DNA of 64,000 nucleotides from contig CM055611.1 of NCBI GenBank assembly GCA_029379385.1, forward strand, positions 21,914,092 through 21,978,091. The letters run 5' to 3'. Position 1 is the stretch's first letter. Each line of letters begins with the position of its first letter. The stretch is from Quillaja saponaria (Eukaryota > Streptophyta > Magnoliopsida > Fabales > Quillajaceae). Below, piece after piece: positions 41,761 through 54,950 of the stretch. The notes below the pieces were generated by a model. The model made no database searches, was not told the DNA's origin, and saw only the letters and a program-made list of their open reading frames with translations. The position numbers were made by a program, and so were the translations under genes.

Positions 41761-43985
41761 TTAAATTATATGTTTATATTATGAATTAATTTTTTATTAT
41801 CTTTATCTATTTGTTGATATAATTAACATAAAGTATTATTTTTTATTAACTATAATTTTTTAATATATATATATCAATTATTGATAAACATATATTTATA
41901 TATCTCATATACTATTCACGCCCATTGTCCATGTCACGAAAGCTAATAATAATAATTAGTATTCAATTTATACTACATACCCTTTAATATATCTCATTTC
42001 ATTAATAATAAATATAGTTATAATAGTATGTAATAATATATAATTTTTAATTTTCGAAATAATAAATACACATCATTGTTATTATTTTATTTTCTCTGTG
42101 TTTTTATTAAAAAACGACACATGTTAATACGTGAAACAAGTGCCATAATAATTGCATAGTAAATCAAAAATGAAGCTACTCAATTTGCAAGTAGCGGAAA
42201 CTTTTGTGATAGCTATGACTCTTTTTGTTTTTTGGCCAGGACATGATAGCTATGACTCGAACTTAGAATTTAGCTGCCTGAGCATTCATTTTCATTTCTT
42301 CTTTTGTTATGGTCCATCTTTGCACCTACAATTATCAAGTATCTATAACTACCTAAAGCAATCCATCCACATGGAGAAGATGGAAATGTGATATTTAAGA
42401 TAAGAAGTTCAGATTTTTTTTTTTTCATTTTGTTTTTATACTTTACTAATACTAATAGTAATATATCCCTATTTTGAATCATAACAAGTATATATATATT
42501 GAATGGGTATCATAACGAATCTACGTCTAGTCTTAGGGCTAATTTGGTATGCATGAATGATTTTTGTAGATTTAGAATAGGAAAGGAAATGAAAATAGAA
42601 TGCAGATGGAATGAAATTTTTTATACAGTTTTTAGACATGAAATAATATCAAAGTTATGTTAAAATAACAAAAATAAAGTAATAAAAATTATATGATTTC
42701 AAAATAACAAAAATATATCTTTATAGATAAAGTAATAAAAATTAAATATAATTTATGAAAAATATATATTTCTTTATTTTTTTAATTAATTTTTAAAATA
42801 TTTATATTATATTATATATTATTAATTAATTAATATTATTACTTATATTTATTTTTATTATTTATTAATATAAATATTTTAGTTTAAAGTTACTTAACTA
42901 ATTTATTTATTTATCATTAATTATTTATTTATAATTATATTATTTACAATGATATGAAATGTATTTTTATCATTTAACTAAAATGAATTGATTTATTATT
43001 ATTTTTATTTACAATTTTTATTTTATTTTATATAGTTTATATTTTTTTAATACGATATGAAGGGTATTTTTGTCATTTGATTAAATTGAATAATAAATAT
43101 ATTTTTTTATTTATAAATAATATTTTTATTTTATTAATATTCAATATTTTATTTTATATGATAAAATAAATTTTTTTCTATATCATTTAATTGAACTAAA
43201 CAAATTTCATAAAGATAGAAAAGAACAATCACACCCTCTGAATGAATTTGAAGATTTAGATATCTTTTTAGTTCATATATAATTAATTAATATCTAATAT
43301 CACATATACATGCGTTTCTTCTATAACGTAAACCTATTATTTGTATCTTAGATTCAATCCGAATCTACAATCATTTTTTGAAACATCTACAAGTACAAGA
43401 GTGGTCTTATAGCGATTAGAAAGTAGATTACATATACTTAGTTTGATATCCTACTTTTGTAAAATAAAATAGATGGAATAGGATTAATATTTTGGGACTA
43501 AAAACGCGTAATTAGGAGTGATTGGTCGGTCCAGAGTCCGGGTTCGGGCCCCAGATGATAACGATGTCTTTGAAGGCGCCCAAACCAAATTAGAGACGGA
43601 AAAGAAGACTAAAATCAAATATATAAAGCATGAAAAATAGGCCCCAAAACAAAAGAAACGTTTCCTCCAAAACCAAAAACATCTATCTTCTCTCCCTAAT
43701 GTCCCCAAAAACCCCGTCCCTCTCTCAGGCATGTCAATTCAAACTTTTTTCCCAGTCTCTCCCTTCTCTTACGCTATGTCTCTCTATATTTCCATGTAGT
43801 ATATAGTGCTGTAGAAGCATATAGACATAAGCTTTTCTTTTTGATTTCTTTGTTAAAGGACAAAGGATGCATCAAACTTAGCTTCTTTTTTTCTTCCAAA
43901 AGTCTGATTTTATTTTGCAAAAAGTTTTGAATAATTTATTATTTTAATTTTTTTACATACAATACATACATACTGATAAGGAAGG

Positions 43986-46658
43986 ATGGCTTTTCAATCC
44001 CAATCGCAGAAGAAGAATTACGGAGGAGGGGTTGCTGGGGTTTTTGGAGACGTCTATGGCATTATGATGCTTCCAAAAGAGATTGATATCGAGAAAGAGG
44101 GCAACTTTGAACTCCGATTTCAACTTCCTGACCTCAGGCATGCCGTCAAAGTGAGTTTTTCTGTTCCTAACAATTTCTTTTATAATTCATTTCCTTTTTA
44201 TTGTGTTTGGTTGCCCAGAAAGTGGAGGGAAAAGACTAGAAAATTGAAGAAATCTGGATTTATGAACAGTGAAAATTAAAATCCATTTCTCAAAATGCTC
44301 CAGATATCATAATGGGAAGAAAATAAACCCTTGTAACTTTTCCAGTTTTTGGAGCTTCATCATTTAGAGAAAAAGATTTTGTTTTTTTGAAGTAACTCAA
44401 TTTGGGTCAGTTCTAATGACTACATGCAATGCCATTTTTATAATAATTCATGCCTTGTGCGTTGAGATAGATCTCATATTCTAGCTGAGATAAATTTTGG
44501 AGTTTTAGGGGATATTTTTGCTGTTCGCTATCATATTATATACTTGCTTTTTTTGTTGTTAGGATTTTTTGAGGACCAGGGAGGTTGGCGAATTTTTCAG
44601 CGGGGCTCTAGCGGGGGCTATGACCAAAGCTGTACTTGCTCCTCTTGAGACTATCAGGTTGGCGTTGCTTAATTTCAGTGTTTATTTCACCAAGAATGAT
44701 TGCATTGTCCTCAAGTTTATAAACATGCCCTATTGGTTAAGCATAATACTTCCCAGATTAATTCAACTGACTGATATTGTGGACTTCTCCTCACTAAAAG
44801 AAGAAAAACTTACAAAGTTCAAACTTAAAATCTGGCATATGTTTGTGTTATGGAAGTTCAATACATTGATTTCAAAATCCTTCTTAGTGTCAAATTTGAT
44901 AGCATTCTGGCCAGGTCTTGACCATTTCTTTAAAGTTCCACTTTTCCAAATTAACTGATCAACTTTATTGCTGAAAAAGATTAGCAAGTGGCATCAACCT
45001 GGTGAAGTCAATCTTGGAGTTTAAAGGATATGTTTTTATCCATGCTGACATTTTGAGTAATTTAGTTTTCACTTTAAATTAAACATATTTGGATATGTGT
45101 TTGTTATCTACTTACTAATAACTAATATGTGGAAATGAAAGCAGTTTCTGCATATAAGGCCTATTGTATGTTCATAACCTTAAATTATGCAGGACAAGAA
45201 TGATTGTTGGAGTTGGATCAAAGACTATCACTGGTAGTTTCGTTGAGGTAATAGAGCAGCAAGGATGGCAAGGACTGTGGGCTGGAAATGCAATCAACAT
45301 GCTTCGTATAATCCCCACACAGGCAATTGAGCTTGGCACGTTTGAGTATGTGAAAAGGGCCATGACATCAACACAAGAGAAATGGAAGCAGAATGAATGC
45401 CCAAAGGTGCAGATAGGTCATGTCAGTTTGAACTTTTCTTTGTCTTGGATTTCTCCAATTGCTGTTGCTGGTGCTACTGCTGGAATTGTTAGCACACTTT
45501 TGTGTCATCCGCTAGAAGTTTTGAAGGTACTTGCATCGTTGGACAATTTTATCAAGAAGCAGTTAAAGTCAATTTTACAATTTTATTTACTTTAGTAAAT
45601 CCCCACTTATTGCAAGTAATTCTATGATGCAAACCCCAAGAGCCCATGTGTTCCGCGTTACCTGGTTAGTGGGCTGGGATACAAACTTATTGGAGGTTTG
45701 AGTTTTGCCCAGCCCAAAAGGTGCAGTTGGTAGAGTCAGCTTATTGTCATTCAAAGTGGGAAAAAATTATGGAACTAACAACGATAATAACTTCATTTTT
45801 CTTTCATGTCATTTTATTTCTAAAACATGATGGTTCCCGACTAATTTCCCATTCCAGGATCGTTTGACTATAAGTCGTGAAGCATACCCTAGTTTAAGCA
45901 TTGCAGTCAGCAAAATTTATAAGGATGGAGGAATAGGTGCTTTCTATGCTGGTATTTTACCTACACTGATTGGCATGCTTCCCTACAGTACATGTTACTA
46001 TTTCATGTACGAAACAATGAAGACGTCTTACTGCCAGGCCAAAAATAAAAAGTCTCTAAACCGTCCAGAGATGCTCCTCCTTGGAGCCCTTTCAGGTGAG
46101 GTTATTGGCACTTTTCTGCTTTTTAAACAGATTATCTCTGTCTCGTCCTTTTCCTTTTTCCCTGAAAAATTGGTAACAAGAATGTCTGAAAAAAAATGTC
46201 AGTAACTTCTTTATCTCACATGTACTGTTGATGAGTTGCATGATCTGGTTTTCCTTGGGAGTATTTTGGGGAAGATACTTCCCTGACATTTCACTTCTGT
46301 GGGTTGCTTTCAAACTTTGTTAGTGCCTAATTGTGCTTCTCTGCAGTGGTCCTGAAATTTTGCAGTTCTTTGTCTAACTACTGGTCATTGAACATCTTTA
46401 TGGTCAGGTTTTACAGCTAGCACAATTAGCTTCCCACTCGAAGTGGCCAGGAAACGGCTAATGGTGGGGGCTGTGCAGGGTAAGTGCCCCCCAAACATGG
46501 CAGCTGCACTTTCAGAAGTCATTCGGGAGGAAGGTTTGCTGGGACTGTACAGAGGGTGGGGTGCTAGCTGTCTAAAAGTCATGCCTTCCTCTGGTATCAC
46601 CTGGATGTTTTATGAAGCTTGGAAGGATATATTGCTTGTTGATAAGCATTTCATGTAA
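43986..46658 (+). CDS. BT1-like mitochondrial carrier (probable adenine nucleotide transporter, BTL1-type)
   Basis: Five exons: 43986-44150, 44563-44657, 45193-45526, 45858-46095, 46408-46658. All junctions are GT-AG and phases close to 360 aa. Three mitochondrial-carrier repeats are visible, each with the PxExx(R/K) signature: PLETIR (82-87), PLEVLK (193-198) and PLEVAR (287-292). Each is followed by a GLWAG/AFYAG/GLYRG-type motif typical of repeat ends (GLWAGNAINMLRIIPTQAIE; GAFYAGILPTLIGMLPYSTC; GLYRGWGASCLKVMPSSGIT). The N-terminus with GDVYGIMMLPKEIDIEKEGN resembles At3g20240 (BTL1) as I recall it. BT1-like carriers exchange adenine nucleotides across organelle membranes; substrate and mitochondrial location are inferred from the family. 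The start is the first Met in frame. Confidence 0.88.
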
Positions 46659-47737
46659 TGGCATTACATGGGTTTTTTAGATTCTTGTTTCATCAATGAA
46701 ATGACACATTGTTCCAGCTAGTTTGTGAAAGTCCGTAGGTTGGATCATTGACCTATGAAGTTCTCATCATCATAGCAGGTGCCCAGTTCATGGAAGCAGG
46801 GGAAGGATTCCCGTGGTTTGCTAGCCAATTACTCAAACCCTAACTCATATTGACCAAAATTTATTAGTCTGAGTTCGTGTTTTTGTTCCCCATAAGAATT
46901 AGGATCTTTTGTAGGCTTAACAAAATTTATTGAGTTTCCATTGTTCTTCAGACAACTTTTTGGTTTCATATTCTTTCGTTTAGCCTTGTTTGTGTTGGAG
47001 CTAATATAGTCACGGAAATTCATAGCTCCGTGAAGTTTTGGATAACTGAAGCATGTAACATGTTCCTTTGAAAAATAGAGGACATACTTCTATGAACTTG
47101 GCCGGTCAATTGCCAGTTCTGTAGTGTACGCTTATAGCAGATTGGAATGAACATTGTTGAAATCTATAGCAGGCACTTGTTGTAATCTTCCTCCTCAAAA
47201 TGCTGTCTAATATTCATAATTTCTTGTCTTCTAGTCCAAATAGAAAACATGCTAAGGATGCACAAACAAATGGTAACTATATTTGCATGAGTTTCTAGTT
47301 TCTCGCGTAAAACTGGTTTGCCTGTATCTCTTTTTCTATAAAAGGGGACAACAGAAAATAAATGGAGTTGAAGAAACCTATATGGAAGGCAAGCCATAAC
47401 CTAACACAGCAACTTGGCAGGAGGGCAAAACACAGACTAGAATCTAACACAGCTGCTAGTAGATAACGCGCTTCCTTTTGTGACCGTTATGGGCAGTTTG
47501 GTCAGCCACAATTTACGGTGGGTGAGTTTTCCTTAACCTACAAGTAAAAGGATTCCGAATTTCTTGAGGAATAAGTAAAACGAAATCCTTGTAGTTGTAG
47601 GATTTGGATTTCTCACCTCCCTATCCCTAATTCCCTATCTATAAATTAAGCGGTACCCAACAAATCCAAGTTTCAGAAACCTTGGAATATCCCTAAAAAA
47701 CAAATAGTAAGTTGAAGAAGTAGTTTCCAGAGCCGCT
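46659..47737. other. Spacer between carrier and kinase genes
   Basis: The 3'UTR of the carrier gene and the promoter/5'UTR of the kinase gene, both on the plus strand. No further gene seen. Confidence 0.5.
47640..47646 (+). promoter_or_regulatory. Probable TATA box of the kinase gene
   Basis: TATAAAT about 92 bases upstream of the kinase start codon, in a suitable pyrimidine-rich context. Transcription would begin near 47670. Based on motif and spacing only. Confidence 0.5.
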
Positions 47738-48865
47738 ATGAAGAAGAGAAGTAGAGAACAGAATCAGGAGCTGCATTTCGAGGAGGAGCGGCGTTTGTAC
47801 GCATATGGCAGACAGTGGCTGAGAGGGCCAATACTCGGCTGTGGAAGTTTTGGGACAGTTTCTTTGGCTGCTGTGAATAAACCCAGATTGGAGTTCGAAT
47901 ATATGGCGGTGAAATCAGCAGAGCTCTGTGTCTCAGCCGAGCTTCTGAAGGAAAAGATGATTTTGAACGATCTCTCGGGCTGCCCTTTTGTGCTTCGATG
48001 CTTTGGAGAAGACTTCACCATCACAGACAAGTATGCAATGGTATACAATGTGTTTTTGGAGTTTGCCTCTGGTGGTACATTAGCTGATTTGATTGAAACG
48101 TATGGAGGCTCCGGTTTGCCGGAATCAGTTGTTCGGTGTTTCACGGAGTCAATTATTAGAGGACTTACCTACATTCATGAAAAGGGATACGTTCATTGTG
48201 ATATCAAGCCAGAGAATATCCTGCTTGTTCAAAACTCCACTTGTTCTTCCTCTGCCTCCACTGGTTTCACAGCCAAGATTGGTGATTTTGGATTGTCAAA
48301 GAAGGCTGAAGCCGGCAGCTTCAAGTCTCGTTTGAGAGGCACTAAGATGTATTTGTCACCTGAGGCTATGAATGATAAGATTCAACAGCAACCAGCTGAT
48401 ATTTGGGCTCTTGGCTGTGTTGTGCTTAAGATGTTGACAGCAAAGCCACCGTGGGAGCTGAAAGATGGGAACTTGGACTTTCATGAATCTCCCGTTATTC
48501 CAAGCTTTATATCCAATGAAGGAAAGAAATTTCTCAGGAGATGCTTTGAGAGGAAGCCTGAGAAAAGATTTACAGCTGATATGCTATTGAATCACCCGTT
48601 CATTAGTGGATCAATATTTAAGGATCGAGATCAGGAGCAACTTGGGAGGTCAATTCTGTCCCTGTCAGAGGATACTGCTTCTGAAGGTTGTCATTCTTTC
48701 TCAGACGGGTGCAGCTTTATACCACTAGAGGAATCCTATTCGTTGTCTAGTTTCACAGAGGTAGAGGACATCCAACAAGATATATTTCCAAGATTTACGC
48801 AAGCTATTTCAAGTGCAATGGGGTCACAGCCACAAGCTTTGGCCATCCTTGGTGCAGCTTACTAG
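47738..48865 (+). CDS. MAPKKK-like Ser/Thr protein kinase (MAPKKK17-21 type)
   Basis: Single exon, 375 aa. The kinase domain spans about residues 27-290: glycine loop GPILGCGSFGTV (30-41), AVK lysine (K59), catalytic loop HCDIKPEN (153-160), DFG (183-185), activation-segment end GTKMYLSPEA (201-210) and PADIWALGCVV. HCD instead of HRD and the small, intronless, kinase-only layout are typical of the plant MEKK subgroup containing Arabidopsis MAPKKK17-21. That subgroup works in ABA, wounding and root-related MAPK cascades. All catalytic residues are present, so activity is expected. The C-terminal tail after about 290 is Ser/acidic-rich with no recognised domain. The exact orthologue is not resolved. 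Confidence 0.9.
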   Translation: MKKRSREQNQELHFEEERRLYAYGRQWLRGPILGCGSFGTVSLAAVNKPRLEFEYMAVKSAELCVSAELLKEKMILNDLSGCPFVLRCFGEDFTITDKYAMVYNVFLEFASGGTLADLIETYGGSGLPESVVRCFTESIIRGLTYIHEKGYVHCDIKPENILLVQNSTCSSSASTGFTAKIGDFGLSKKAEAGSFKSRLRGTKMYLSPEAMNDKIQQQPADIWALGCVVLKMLTAKPPWELKDGNLDFHESPVIPSFISNEGKKFLRRCFERKPEKRFTADMLLNHPFISGSIFKDRDQEQLGRSILSLSEDTASEGCHSFSDGCSFIPLEESYSLSSFTEVEDIQQDIFPRFTQAISSAMGSQPQALAILGAAY

Positions 48866-49692
48866 TTATTCTTTCCAGAAAAACTAATTTTGTGTTTATG
48901 ATGATCATAATTCTGGAATTAGGTGCTTCTTCTGTTACTGGTTACCCCAATTAACATATGACACTTAATGTAATTAAAAGCATGTTTTTCTATTTATATT
49001 ATGCTTAAAAGTTCTGATCTGCTTTGATTTTATTTTCTCAGATGCATATTTTTGTATTTCATGTAATTACAGTTAATATTTTTATTTTTTTTCCGAAATG
49101 AGAAATTACTGCTTTACATATGATAATACCCAATCTAAAGCAATTACTTTTATGAAAACCATGGCGGGTTGAGATCTCCATGTTTCCTCCCATTATAACC
49201 ATCTTCCCCTTCATGTTTGTGACCAAACTTTATCATAAGTCTTGCTTACTAGGACACTTAAAGTTAGAATTATAGTTCAGAATCTCATGACAATAAAATT
49301 CAGAGCATCATCGTTAGTTTCTCTGCCCTCCTCACCATAATGCTGAAATCATAAAGTTGATAGTATCCAATTTGAGTACTAGAAAGTGCTGCTGCCTTCT
49401 TTCGCCAAATCCTTTCCCCAGCCACAGTAAAACCCTCATATCTAATACTTCTCCCTGATGACATAGGTTCTTCAATATATGAAAAGTCAAGATTTTTAAT
49501 AGAGTAATTACATACAGAGCATGCACAGTAGAGTATGAAGTTGCATGCTTAACTAATCAAATTGTCCAAACAATGGGCTGCAAACAATGGGCTGTAAACA
49601 ATGTCATATTTACAATGTGTAGCTACAATTGGAAGTTGCAGGCATAAAAGGAATCAAGGTTGGTAGTAAATGGTAATTACAAAATGATTATA
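48866..49692. other. Convergent spacer between kinase and reticulon genes
   Basis: Holds the 3' ends of two convergent genes. No additional coding region is supported. Confidence 0.5.
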
Positions 49693-52314
49693 CTACATTG
49701 TATCTTCCTCTTCACCACTGTCACTTCTTCTTCCTAAAAACCAGGACAGACCTGAGCTTATTGATTGAGAGCTCTCCGCAAACATGTAAAGACAAAACAA
49801 GCACAGTCCTGTTTCAGCAAGGAACAAATATCCAGCTAAATCAAATATATCGAATTTGAAACAGTACATTAGGAATCAAAATCAATAAACTAACCAATAG
49901 AAAGTAATGCAAAAGTAATGCATTTTACCAGGCATAAGGTTAGTTAAAATCTCACTCATATAACTTAAGGAGTTTGGACATCAGACAAGAGTTAAGAAAG
50001 CAATTTTGGTTTGACGGTATAACCATACTTAAATAGTTCACCAAAAAATTTTATGACAAGATTAAAAAAACTATATTTTATTGATATCATTGGCAGGCTG
50101 ATCACTAAAGAAAAGACATAGAGATTAACTATCAGTCTCATTAAAATATATAGGCCTTTCAGTAATGCACAGCACACAGTCACACATAACGTAAAGCTAA
50201 AAAACAGAAGCAATATCAAACAGGGTTATAATCTTGGATAAAGAACTATTTACGTGAGTGTGCTTCTGAGATACAGTTCTTAACTAGTAATAACTAATAA
50301 GTCATTGAAAGGAGAAAAAAGATTTAAGAGCTTAACATACCAGCATAGGCAACAGTAACACCTAATACCAATCTTCCCAAAGCAGATAATCCATAAAGGC
50401 AAACAATCACCTGAAAGAGAGAGATGTACATAAAAATGTTACTTCTCTGATTTCCAGCTGGTAAGTTATTCTCACACAATGATCCTTACTAACAACAACA
50501 AAAAAGAGGGGAAACCTTAGTTTAACTACCACTTTTCTTTCCAATATTCCACGAAGCTTTTACCAAAACATGTGTCACAAGTCACCACTAAGATATCTCA
50601 GGAAGCATCCCCAAGGCTCATCAAGATGGACTGCTTAACTGACATATCTTGCTTTTAGAGGAAAATAATCCACTAGCCACAAATGAAATTCATGCCTAAA
50701 CTAATTTTTGTTGGTAACTGAACAGTAACTTCAAGGGTGCAACAGATTGAATATGTGCAAATGGACAATGCCTATTGACATTTGACATATAAAAGAAATC
50801 TATCGAAGTAAAAAAAAAAAAAAAAAAAAAAAAAAGGCTTCAAACTTAAGTACACATAAAAGATGCAATAGGACTCTTTAGAAAATTAACTTCTAAAAAC
50901 ATCTTAAGAAACCTAGAAATAAATGAAACGGCAAACCAACAGAAGTTGAGGCAAGAAGGTATGAAGTTTAAACATCTAACATTTGAAATGTCCAAGAAAT
51001 CTAGGAATAACGGGAACAAATGTAGCCCAAATTGGCAATCCGATACAAACAAAATGGATGGTACATAATGCTATCAGGTAAAGATAATTCACATCTCAGG
51101 AAATATATGATTTGCATTTTGGACACGGGAGACACCATTTCTACAGTGATGTTGGCATGTTCCACGCAGTGGCCTACCTCAATCAGAAACAAAGTGATGT
51201 GCCTCACTGCATGAACGCAGCCTCCATCGATGTGGAAACAGCATTCCCTTTCAGCCAATTGAAAAACAATTAAGTCCTCCCCAGGCATTTCCTCATGAAA
51301 CTTATATTCAGGATAAGCAATATGTATCACATAGTACTAGTTCCCAACTCATGTAAATCATGACTTCAAGATGCTAAAAGTAAAGTATTTAAGTTCTAAG
51401 CTATTCATAGACGTTCAATATTAAACTGATAATTGTCGAGGTAGTATAATGAATAACCTTCAAAAAGAGCCTCTTGTCATGCCCAGTTGCTGCAACCCTC
51501 AAAACAGACTCTGTTGCCCCTACGGTATTTGCTAGCCAAGCAACAATGTTATTTGCAGTGTCCTGAGATATCTGCCACTCAAGTGGATCAACTGGTACCC
51601 TAAAACACAGATTTTTTTTTTTACAACAAATATAAGAAAATTTTCAACATAAAACTACAAAGAAAGTTTTTTCCCGTTCACGGTTATCTGCACTGCACGT
51701 ATCCAAGCAATGAATGAATAGCTGACACGAGAAATAATTTCAAGTTTAAAACATACTAGAGTTTCAACTTTCACCATTGCACAACAAATTTGCTAGAAAA
51801 GCAAAGAATACATAACATACCTAGAAAATCAATGGTGGTATTTATTAAATCCCATCTTGCAACTTGCAAGATCCACTACAAGTTATTGAAGATACTTTAT
51901 TTCTTGATGAATTGAATGTTCAATTACTAGTACAAAAAGAAAACCCCCAATTTCACTATAATTCATCATTTTTTATCCTAAAATTCTGAGATCATATTGA
52001 ATTCGTAGTAATTTAAAAAATTTGATCCATCAACACCAGTGGCATCAATTTTTGGCATTGCAGAGCTAAAGTTGCAATAGAATCAAAGAGAGTCTATAAG
52101 AAAGCAAGAAATGATGATGAAATTCAGATAATTACGAGATATTCAATTGGCGGAAGAGAAGACCGAGAATGGCGAGGGAACAGAGAAGGACGATGAGGAC
52201 GTCGGATACCAACGAGACGAGGCTAGAATTCCGGTAAGCACAGTGGTAATACACCAGCGTACCACAGACCATCACTATCAACGGCTTTCCTATTTCGCTC
52301 CTTCTGCAATCCAT
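49693..52314 (-). CDS. Small reticulon-like protein (RTNLB22/23 type)
   Basis: Four exons on the minus strand: 52314-52136, 51599-51458, 50410-50341, 49835-49693. All introns are GT-AG and phases close to 177 aa. Residues 11-58 include GTLVYYHCAY and a long hydrophobic hairpin (LVSDVLIVLLCSLAILGLLF). The middle contains DPLEWQISQDTANNIVAWLA, and a second hydrophobic stretch (YGLSALGRLVLGVTVAYAAG) is followed by YLFLAETGLCLFCLYMF. Two hydrophobic hairpins fit the reticulon-homology domain, which wedges into and curves tubular ER. At 177 aa it is shorter than most plant reticulons and matches the small RTNLB22/23 group. The C-terminus is acidic with no dilysine signal. An upstream in-frame Met would add residues with no family match, so MDCRRSEIGK was chosen. 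Confidence 0.83.
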
Positions 52315-52415
52315 CTCTTCCTCTTCGGCCCCAAACCTCAATTCAGGAGTTACAATGCCTCTCGTCTTAAAATATATTTCAGGATAGACTCTTCTACGTG
52401 TCCTGCTATATAGTA

Positions 52416-52745
52416 TACATATATTCAAATATTTAAAAATAAAATTTACTCGATCACTAATAATTATTAAATAATAACTTTCTAATTTTCTTACTCTCTA
52501 TTCTTTTTCTCGTCTCTCACTTTCATACTTTTTTCTATTCTCTCACTCCCCTACTATTTCAAATATATCTATATTATTATAAAAATTTTAATATTATTAT
52601 AATTTCTTATTATATAATAGACATATATTTAAAAATAAAATATATTCAATTATTTAATAATTACTAAACAATAATTTATCAATTTTCTTACTCTCCTATT
52701 ATTTTCTAGTCTCTCATATCTACTCTATCACTCCCCTACTCTCTT
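52416..52745. repeat. Degenerate direct duplication
   Basis: About 52416-52565 and 52617-52745 share ATATTTAAAAATAAAAT, AATTTTCTTACTCTC and TCTCTCA...CACTCCCCTACT in the same order. Confidence 0.6.
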
Positions 52746-53712
52746 CTGTATAAAATATATAAAGAATATGCACAAATATGGCCACTAGTCTAATTAAATT
52801 GACATATTTTTGGACTCGTCATGATTCCATTTTTTTTTTTTTTTTTTTTTTTTTTGAGTGAACTACAGTTACCAACCTTGAGTTTTCTTCATATATGTAT
52901 AGCACTTATGACTTTAACTCCAATCATCAGGAAGAAAAACACTCCGCCCCAAAGCTAACTCCCACACAAAACGGCAATTGTCAAAATTATTAATTTTTTT
53001 TTTTGTTAAACAATTATTTTTTTTAGTTGGTTAATTTAACCGGACCAACTACACACGTACCCCATATAAACTAAATCAAAACACTTGCCTCTTTTACGCC
53101 AGAGACAATGAAATGCTTGTGGTTGTGAGTAACTGGTAAGTGTTTAAATGTTAGATCTGTCACTTAAGAGTAACAGTTTATTTAGGTTTTTGTTTAGTTG
53201 CATCTTAATTCAATCTCTACAAAAAAATTGAATTCCTAAATGAAATATGAATTCAACCTCAACTATTCTTGAGATTATGGGTTTTTTCCCAGACTTGAAG
53301 AATGGTCCAAGAGACAAAAAGAGATTAGAAGTAATGGGTTCATAAATGTGAACTTTAATTTCTGTAAATAACTTGAGGAGAAAAAAGAAAAGAAAAGTAG
53401 AGTATTCGAAAATGATGCATTGGGTTGAGATGAATGGAGAAAAATTATTCATAACTCTAACTAGTTTGAAATTTAAGGTTTAATTGAGTTGAAACATAAG
53501 ATTTTTTTTTTTTTTCCATAAAAAACATAAATCAAAACAAAATTGAAAATAATGTGTGGCTTAATTTTGTTGGCTATTTGTTCGTCATAAAGCAAGGAGA
53601 AAGATGCTGAAATAAAGCTTGTGATATGTTTGACAAAATGCCCAAGCTTGTAAAATAGAGTGTTTTTCTTTCTCTTAATTTCTTATGATGGAGCACCTCT
53701 CAGGCAAGCATG

Positions 53713-53960
53713 CAAACGCTTGCGGTTTCTTGCAACAAAACTGTGTCTTTTATGTACTCTCCAGTGTCAATTTCATGCCTGCAACTCCTACTAAGGAGTC
53801 ACCATGCCATCTCTGGGTTCGAGCTCGATCAATAAAATGGTGGCATCTATGAGCAATTTGCAGCTTGCTAAGGTTGGATCCTTACACTCTTGCTCATCTA
53901 CCCAGAGAATCTATGCTCCGACTCGGTACAACCCTATCTTTCCAGTTAAGAATTTTTTTT
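53713..53960 (+). other. Possible orphan first exon encoding transit-peptide-like sequence
   Basis: One frame starts at about 53711 (MQTLAVSCNKTVSFMYSP). A second, from about 53803, reads MPSLGSSSINKMVASMSNLQ and continues to RIYAPTRYNPIFP before a possible donor GTTAAG. Both are Ser-rich with few acidic residues, like plastid transit peptides. No downstream exons could be assembled; a short coding-like stretch (54030-54080) ends at GTAGGT. It could be a gene fragment or chance; I do not recognise the protein. Confidence 0.2.
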
Positions 53961-54764
53961 TCATTCTCTGTTAATTGATCATGGTTAAATAACATAATAT
54001 TCTAACTTCATTAACGGGCTGTTTGTGCGGGAGTCATTCATGCGGTCGAGTGACAATTTTCCTGAATTTTGGAGGTAGGTATTATATCCAGAAAACTCAG
54101 GGTACGTAACTGTAATTTACTCTTTTTTTTTTTTTTTAAGGAAAAGAACCATTCGTCAATTTAAAAAAAAAAAGGCAAACCGAAATTTATATACTAAAAG
54201 AAGGATTCATACTTGAGATTTAATAAAATACACGATGGACATTGATAAAGTTAAATAAAAATATGATGATAGTTAAACTTAAAACAAAAATATATGGATT
54301 TTATATATTTTTCTAAATGACAAGATTATTCAAATTAATTGATGTGCATTTCGATTAATTATTTTCAGTCAATAATTACTTTTAAATTTTTTTCTCACAA
54401 CCTAAAAAAAAAAATTGCAAAATGACCAAACTTTCGGGCATATATGTTGCTTTTCTAAAAATAGACATTGACTGAGAGAAATCCGGACACATTTAATGTA
54501 CCAAAACAAATTCCAATAAAAAAACAAACATAGACTCCAAATCTAAGAATAAAATTACATCCACTCTCAATTGGATTGAATTTCTAACCAATTAATTAAT
54601 AAATTTGATAAATAAAGCAATTAAATATAGATGATAAAACCAATATTTTGAAACCCAATTCAGAAAGTGATCGAAAAAAACATCATGGTCCCAGGTCTCA
54701 AGATCAACCACCGGGTCAACCCAAGTTGACCCAACAAATTTTTTGTTAATAATTTATATTATAT

Positions 54765-54790
<26 letters not shown>

Positions 54791-54807
<17 letters not shown>

Positions 54808-54950
54808 TAAGGCAAATAAACCTTGCATATATCTTCCTTGCAGCACCCAGACATATATATATTAAAAATAAGGCAAATAAACCTTGCATATGTATCTTCC
54901 TTTTTTAAGGCAAACAAACCTTGCATATATATCTTCCTTGCAGCACCCAG
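54791..54950. repeat. Three tandem copies of an AT-rich unit
   Basis: Units sharing AAGGCAAATAAACCTTGCAT followed by ATCTTCC occur at about 54791, 54854 and 54906. Copies 1 and 3 also share CTTGCAGCACCCAGA. The middle copy lacks that part. Confidence 0.8.

Larger units (their letters stand above)
39471..43985. other. AT-rich intergenic region with decayed duplications
   Basis: About 4.5 kb with no supportable gene. It is strongly AT-rich and holds two sets of degenerate direct repeats listed separately. The last 500 bases before 43986 are less AT-rich and pyrimidine-rich, as expected of the promoter and 5'UTR of the carrier gene. Confidence 0.5.
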
